Assembly: GCA_009698975.1 (NCBI GenBank)
Contig: WLPB01000031.1
Location: 1 to 9,179 of the forward strand
From: Actinomycetota bacterium
GTDB taxonomy: Bacteria > Actinomycetota > Actinomycetes > Nanopelagicales > Nanopelagicaceae
Reading direction: 5' to 3'
Length of the DNA stretch: 9,179 bases
This document shows positions 5,808 through 9,179 of this stretch, piece by piece. Position numbers and translations under genes: made by a program. Each line of letters begins with the position of its first letter. Position 1 is the first letter of the stretch. The notes beneath the pieces were generated by a model. The model made no database searches, was not told where the DNA came from, and worked only from the letters and a program-made list of their open reading frames with translations.

Positions 5808-6419
5808 TTATCGATTCGTAATGAGGCTAATTGCTTCTGCACGCGTAGCTGGATCACGCAGAGCACCACGCACAGCAGATGTAGTGGTGCGTGCTTGTGA
5901 CTTGCGTACTCCTCGCATAGACATGCAAAGGTGTTCACAATCAACAATCACAATTACTCCGAGTGGATTAAGAATCTTGACCATGGCATCAGCAATTTGA
6001 GTTGTGAGTCGTTCCTGAACTTGTGGGCGACGGGCATATAGATCGACAAGTCGAGCCACCTTTGAGAGTCCAGTAATTTTTCCACTTGGAATATAACCAA
6101 CATGAGCTACGCCATGAAAAGGGGTGAGGTGATGTTCGCAGTGTGAGAAGACTTCAATATCTCGAATAATTACGAGTTCTTCGTGGCCGATATCAAAAGT
6201 CGTTGTTAGAACTTCTTCTGGACTCTTCCATAGCCCTTCAAAATTTTCCTTAAGAGCTCTAGCTACCCGTGCCGGAGTCTCCTGAAGTCCTTCTCTATTA
6301 GGGTCTTCACCGAGGGCAATGAGAAGCTCACGAACAGCTCTCTCGGCGCGCTCCTGATCGTATGGTGCGCTTGCGCGACCATCGTTTTCGCCCATTGAGA
6401 TGGAGGAGATATCACTCAC
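5808..6419 (-). CDS. folE: GTP cyclohydrolase I
   Basis: Converts GTP to 7,8-dihydroneopterin triphosphate and formate (EC 3.5.4.16), the entry step of folate synthesis. The C-terminal T-fold is complete: [13 protein letters not shown] at 91-103, [20 protein letters not shown] at 117-136 and [14 protein letters not shown] at 160-173. The zinc ligands are Cys94, His97 and Cys165, with the same 71-residue spacing as Cys110/Cys181 of the E. coli enzyme, and the catalytic His96 and His163 are present, so it is the zinc-dependent type IA enzyme. The start is GTG at 6417-6419, overlapping the ftsH stop as GTGA; AGAAGG lies about 10 bases before it. An ATG eight codons in (6393-6395) has no ribosome site and is less likely. 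The dihydroneopterin triphosphate must lose phosphates before FolB; no candidate pyrophosphatase lies here. Confidence 0.97.
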   Translation of the reverse strand: MSDISSISMGENDGRASAPYDQERAERAVRELLIALGEDPNREGLQETPARVARALKENFEGLWKSPEEVLTTTFDIGHEELVIIRDIEVFSHCEHHLTPFHGVAHVGYIPSGKITGLSKVARLVDLYARRPQVQERLTTQIADAMVKILNPLGVIVIVDCEHLCMSMRGVRKSQARTTTSAVRGALRDPATRAEAISLITNR

Positions 6420-8494
6420 TCTGTTGTTGCCTTCTTAACTCGACGAGCACGCTTTGGCTTATCAGAATCTTCTTCCGCATCTTCAGCGGGTTGCAAGCGC
6501 TCTGTGATTGCAACTGGAGGTATATCTGAAGGTACACGTGAGAGAGAACCAGTCCACTTAGGTCGCTGAGGCCAATCAATAACATTGACGAAAATTTCCG
6601 CAATCTCTTCTTTGTTGAGCGTCTCTTTCTCAAGAAGAATTGTTGTCATCGCATCCATAGTTTCGCGATTTGCGACAAGAATATCGAAAGCCTCTTGATG
6701 AGCATTTTCAATGAGTGTGCGAATTTCGCTATCAACAGTTGCGGCAACTGCCTCTGAATAATCACGTTGGTGACCATATTCGCGGCCTAAGAATGGTTGT
6801 GAAGAATCTACGCCAAGTTTAATTGCACCGATAGCTTCGGTCATTCCGTATTGGGTAACCATTGCACGGGCAAGAGCTGTTGCCTTCTCAATATCATTTG
6901 AAGCACCAGTTGAAGGATCATGGAAGATGAGTTCTTCTGCAGCGCGCCCACCGAGTGAGTATGCAAGTTGATCAAGTAATTGATTTCGGGTTGTTGAATA
7001 TCTATCTTGATCAGGGAGCACCATGGTGTATCCGAGCGCACGACCTCGAGGCATGATTGTCACCTTATGCACTGGATCAGTGTGAGCGAGTGCTCTTGCA
7101 ACAAGTGCGTGCCCGACTTCGTGATAAGCAGTAACACGTCGTTCTTCCTCTGACATCAAGCGAGTCTTTCGCTGTGGCCCAGCCATCACACGATCAATTG
7201 CTTCATCGAGTTGACTATTTCCAATTGCTTTCTTACCTTCACGAGCAGCGAGTAAAGCGGCTTCATTGAGCATATTTGCAAGGTCCGCACCTGTAAAACC
7301 AGGGGTTCGGCGTGCATATGCAAGTAAATCAACGCCATCTGCAATTGGCTTGTTCTTTGCATGCACCGTCAAGATATCGCCACGGCCCTTAAGGTCTGGG
7401 CGATCGACTGGAATCTGTCGATCAAATCGACCTGGACGAAGAAGTGCTGGATCTAAAACATCCGTACGGTTTGTTGCAGCAATAAGAATGACCTGCCCTG
7501 ATGCATCAAAGCCATCCATTTCGACGAGTAATTGATTGAGGGTCTGCTCACGTTCATCGTGCCCTCCACCCATACCTGTGCCGCGTTGGCGCCCCACTGC
7601 ATCAATCTCATCAATAAAAATAATTGCTGGAGCATTTGCCTTGGCCTGTGCGAAGAGATCGCGAACGCGCGCTGCTCCGACACCAACGAACATTTCTACA
7701 AAGTCAGATCCAGAGATTGAGTAAAAGGGAACTTTCGCTTCTCCGGCGACTGCGCGGGCAAGAAGAGTTTTACCTGTTCCTGGAGGGCCAAAGAGCAGAA
7801 CGCCCTTTGGAATCTTTGCCCCAAGTAATTGATACTTAGTTGGATCGGCGAGAAAGTCTTTAATCTCTTCCAGTTCGGAAATCGCCTCATCAACTCCTGC
7901 AACATCTGCAAAAGTATTCTGCGGAACTTCATTATCTTGAAGCTTTGCCCGTGATTTACCGAAACTAAATACCTTATTGCCGCCTTGTGCCTGACTCAAC
8001 ATAAAGAAGAGGAAGAAACCAATCAGCAGAATTGGACCAAATGATAGAAGCAAGGAGACCAAGAAAGATTGTGACGGAACTTCTACGCTCCAACCCTTTA
8101 TAGGTGGGTTCGCGGTAAGTGCGTCAACGATTGTTGGCTCTTGTCGGATTACATAAGAAGCTTGAACTTTACTTTCGCCTGCAATGGTCTTGCCGGCCTT
8201 TAAAATCAAGCGAATCTTCTGATCGCGATCAACTAAAACTGCAGATTCGACATCTGACTGCGCAATCGCATCTAAAGCCTGTGAGGTATCAATAGTTGTA
8301 TAGCTACTACCCGCATTGGAAATCTGGCCAAAGATTGAGACACCGAATATTGCCGCAATGATCCAAAAAAGCGGACCTCGAAGGATTCGCTGTGCGCGAC
8401 TCTTAGGAACAACCTTTTTGGTAGCACCGTCGCTCTTTGGAGGTGATTTCTTCTTCAGAGGATTGCTCATCGTTGGCTTTTTTTCGTCGCTCAT
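6416..8494 (-). CDS. ftsH: ATP-dependent zinc metalloprotease FtsH
   Basis: Membrane-bound AAA+ protease that extracts and degrades misfolded membrane proteins and some soluble regulators. At 692 residues the order is: a Lys/Arg-rich cytosolic leader (1-40), TM1 (about 41-57), an extracytoplasmic domain (about 58-143), TM2 (about 144-167) and the AAA+ domain. The AAA+ domain has Walker A GPPGTGKT at 236-243, pore loop MFVGVG at 268-273, Walker B IIFIDEID at 291-298 and the second region of homology LLRPGRFDR at 351-359. The peptidase has zinc site HEVGH at 458-462 with Asp534 as the likely third ligand. The tail (from about 640) is Pro-rich, then acidic (EDAEEDSD), then basic ([10 protein letters not shown]). 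ATG lies 8 bases after the hpt stop, with AAGGA overlapping that stop. The stop TGA overlaps folE. Actinobacterial FtsH proteins often carry such C-terminal extensions. Everything needed for activity is present. Confidence 0.98.
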   Translation of the reverse strand: MSDEKKPTMSNPLKKKSPPKSDGATKKVVPKSRAQRILRGPLFWIIAAIFGVSIFGQISNAGSSYTTIDTSQALDAIAQSDVESAVLVDRDQKIRLILKAGKTIAGESKVQASYVIRQEPTIVDALTANPPIKGWSVEVPSQSFLVSLLLSFGPILLIGFFLFFMLSQAQGGNKVFSFGKSRAKLQDNEVPQNTFADVAGVDEAISELEEIKDFLADPTKYQLLGAKIPKGVLLFGPPGTGKTLLARAVAGEAKVPFYSISGSDFVEMFVGVGAARVRDLFAQAKANAPAIIFIDEIDAVGRQRGTGMGGGHDEREQTLNQLLVEMDGFDASGQVILIAATNRTDVLDPALLRPGRFDRQIPVDRPDLKGRGDILTVHAKNKPIADGVDLLAYARRTPGFTGADLANMLNEAALLAAREGKKAIGNSQLDEAIDRVMAGPQRKTRLMSEEERRVTAYHEVGHALVARALAHTDPVHKVTIMPRGRALGYTMVLPDQDRYSTTRNQLLDQLAYSLGGRAAEELIFHDPSTGASNDIEKATALARAMVTQYGMTEAIGAIKLGVDSSQPFLGREYGHQRDYSEAVAATVDSEIRTLIENAHQEAFDILVANRETMDAMTTILLEKETLNKEEIAEIFVNVIDWPQRPKWTGSLSRVPSDIPPVAITERLQPAEDAEEDSDKPKRARRVKKATTE
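8478..8484 (-). other. A7 homopolymer in codons 4-6 of ftsH
   Basis: Seven A residues on the coding strand, read in frame as GAA AAA AAG. This contains the slippery heptamer A AAA AAG in the phase used for bacterial -1 frameshifting (as in E. coli dnaX). A -1 slip here would end at a TAA near 8403-8405, and an in-frame ATG at codon 9 follows closely. No convincing downstream stem-loop was seen, so it may simply encode Lys-Lys. Confidence 0.3.
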
Positions 8495-8499
8495 ACTTT

Positions 8500-8504
8500 T
8501 CCTT
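8500..8504 (-). promoter_or_regulatory. Shine-Dalgarno of ftsH, overlapping the hpt stop codon
   Basis: AAGGA on the minus strand, 5 bases before the ftsH ATG. Its first two bases are the last two of the hpt TAA, so ribosomes ending hpt cover the ftsH ribosome site. It supports the ATG at 8492-8494 over the ATG at codon 9, which has no such site. Confidence 0.75.
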
Positions 8505-9054
8505 ATTCGTACATGTGCTTTGCAAGCACACCGATGAATGAGAGGTTGCGATATTTTTCATCAAAATCTAAACCGTAGCCAACAACGAAATCCTTCGGAA
8601 TATCGAATCCTACATATTTACAATCAACTTCGACTTTAGCCGCTTCTGGCTTACGAAGAATTGTAAGAATCTGAACATCTGCCGCACCTCTGGAAAGCAG
8701 GTTTGCGCGGAGCCAAGAAAGTGTGAGCCCAGTATCAACAATATCTTCAACGATAAGCACATTGCGTCCGGTGATATCGCGATCTAAGTCCTTAAGAATT
8801 CGAACAACACCACTTGATTTTGTGCCAGAACCATAAGAAGAGACTGCCATCCAGTCCATCTCGATATGTGTCTGCATCGCACGAGTGAGATCTGCCATTG
8901 CCATGATTGCGCCTTTAAGAACGCCTACGAGCAGAAGATTCTTATCTTTATAATCTGCATCAACTTGAGCAGCCATTTCAGCAACCCGATTATGTAGTTC
9001 TTCCTCTGTTGCAATCACGCGCTCGACATCGGTTCCGACTGATGCTAAATCCAC
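8503..9054 (-). CDS. hpt: Hypoxanthine (guanine) phosphoribosyltransferase
   Basis: Purine salvage enzyme that makes IMP (and usually GMP) from the base and PRPP (EC 2.4.2.8), in the cytoplasm. The 183 residues show the type I phosphoribosyltransferase layout: LLVGVLKGAIMAMADL at 41-56 with the Lys47-Gly48 pyrophosphate-binding turn, the flexible loop SSYGSGT at 72-78, the PRPP motif VLIVEDIVDTG at 99-109 (Glu103, Asp104), and the purine-binding FDIPKDFVVGYGLDFDEKYR at 150-169. The start is GTG at 9052-9054, supported by AAGGGAG 8 bases upstream; the first residues, ending TEEELHNRVAEMAAQVDADY, match actinobacterial homologues from this start. It lies 35 bases after tilS and 8 before ftsH. 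The tilS-hpt-ftsH order is conserved across Actinobacteria and Firmicutes. Exact base preference cannot be told from sequence. Confidence 0.96.
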   Translation of the reverse strand: MDLASVGTDVERVIATEEELHNRVAEMAAQVDADYKDKNLLLVGVLKGAIMAMADLTRAMQTHIEMDWMAVSSYGSGTKSSGVVRILKDLDRDITGRNVLIVEDIVDTGLTLSWLRANLLSRGAADVQILTILRKPEAAKVEVDCKYVGFDIPKDFVVGYGLDFDEKYRNLSFIGVLAKHMYE

Positions 9055-9062
9055 CGTAGAGA

Positions 9063-9069
9063 CTCCCTT
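9063..9069 (-). promoter_or_regulatory. Shine-Dalgarno that sets the GTG start of hpt
   Basis: AAGGGAG on the minus strand, 8 bases before GTG at 9052-9054, within the 35-base tilS/hpt gap. This strong site is the reason for taking the GTG as the hpt start; no ATG in frame gives a better one. Confidence 0.75.
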
Positions 9070-9089
9070 GAAACTGCTGACCAGACCCC

Positions 9090-9179
9090 TTATGAGGACT
9101 TGGATGAGAGAGACAGTCTGCCCGAAATTCGCTCAACCTTCACACCGCCAGAAAGGCTGAGCGCTCCTTGGCCTTTCCA
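9090..9179 (-). CDS. tilS: tRNA(Ile)-lysidine synthetase (C-terminal end, cut by window edge)
   Basis: Only the last 29 codons and the TAA stop are present; the gene enters from the right edge. The translation is WKGQGALSLSGGVKVERISG, then RLSLSSKSS and a stop. I recognise it by the WxGxGxxxLPGGVxVxRxxGxLxL-like ending of actinobacterial TilS together with its position directly upstream of hpt. TilS modifies C34 of tRNA(Ile2) to lysidine using ATP and lysine, so that the tRNA reads AUA. The catalytic PP-loop domain is outside the window. The identification rests on a short peptide plus gene order, hence less than full confidence. Together with lysS at the other end of the block, two lysine- and tRNA-related genes flank the cofactor genes, probably by chance. 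Confidence 0.8.
   Translation of the reverse strand, partial: WKGQGALSLSGGVKVERISGRLSLSSKSS

Noticed and set aside
5438..5821. 127-codon open frame on the plus strand
   Set aside because: It lies wholly antisense to the strongly conserved folP, has no recognisable domain and no ribosome site of note; it is a shadow frame.
6412..6633. 73-codon minus-strand frame overlapping the end of ftsH
   Set aside because: It is an alternative reading frame of the ftsH C-terminal extension; ftsH continues in its own frame to the GTGA overlap with folE.
1..9179. Mobile element, CRISPR array, RNA gene, defence or toxin-antitoxin system
   Set aside because: Every stretch over 50 bases is occupied by a conserved housekeeping gene on one strand; no repeats, transposase, integrase or tRNA-like sequence was seen, and composition is even throughout.

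Overview
The window is a single, densely packed gene block read entirely on the minus strand. Followed in the direction of transcription (high to low coordinates) the order is tilS (3' end only) - hpt - ftsH - folE - folP - folB - folK - panC - nadB - nadC - coaX - lysS (5' end only). From memory, this order (tilS/hpt/ftsH, then the folate genes, then panC and NAD/CoA genes, then lysS) is characteristic of Actinobacteria such as Streptomyces and Mycobacterium. G+C is near one half by spot count of a few lines, and intergenic DNA is almost absent. Together these suggest a low-to-moderate-GC, genome-streamlined actinobacterium, for example of the freshwater Nanopelagicales (acI) type. The clade is an inference from gene order and compactness, not proven.

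Region by region: 9090-9179 is the C-terminus of tRNA(Ile)-lysidine synthetase. 8503-9054 is hypoxanthine phosphoribosyltransferase with a GTG start. 6416-8494 is the membrane AAA+ protease FtsH. 4254-6419 is a four-gene folate block (folE, folP, folB, folK) carrying GTP to dihydropteroate apart from the dephosphorylation step. 3427-4203 is pantothenate synthetase. 996-3430 holds nadB and nadC for de novo NAD. 229-993 is type III pantothenate kinase. 1-197 is the N-terminus of class II lysyl-tRNA synthetase.

Five junctions are 4-base stop/start overlaps (ATGA or GTGA), and two more genes start only 2 bases after the preceding stop, so translation is probably coupled across most of the block. 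The three widest gaps are 50 bases (folK/panC), 35 (tilS/hpt) and 31 (coaX/lysS). The folK/panC gap lies next to the only promoter-like element I could find, just upstream of panC. The genes join three cofactor pathways (folate, CoA, NAD) to purine salvage, tRNA charging/modification and membrane protein quality control.

Compared with the actinobacterial gene order I remember, panD and the two small genes usually found between folK and panC (DUF3180 and DUF2520 families) are absent. Several enzymes (FolP, PanC) are somewhat short. All key catalytic residues I could check are present. I see no mobile element, CRISPR array, RNA gene, phage gene or defence gene, and nothing that supports a new biological system. 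This is an ordinary, well-conserved core-genome region with a few small points worth checking.
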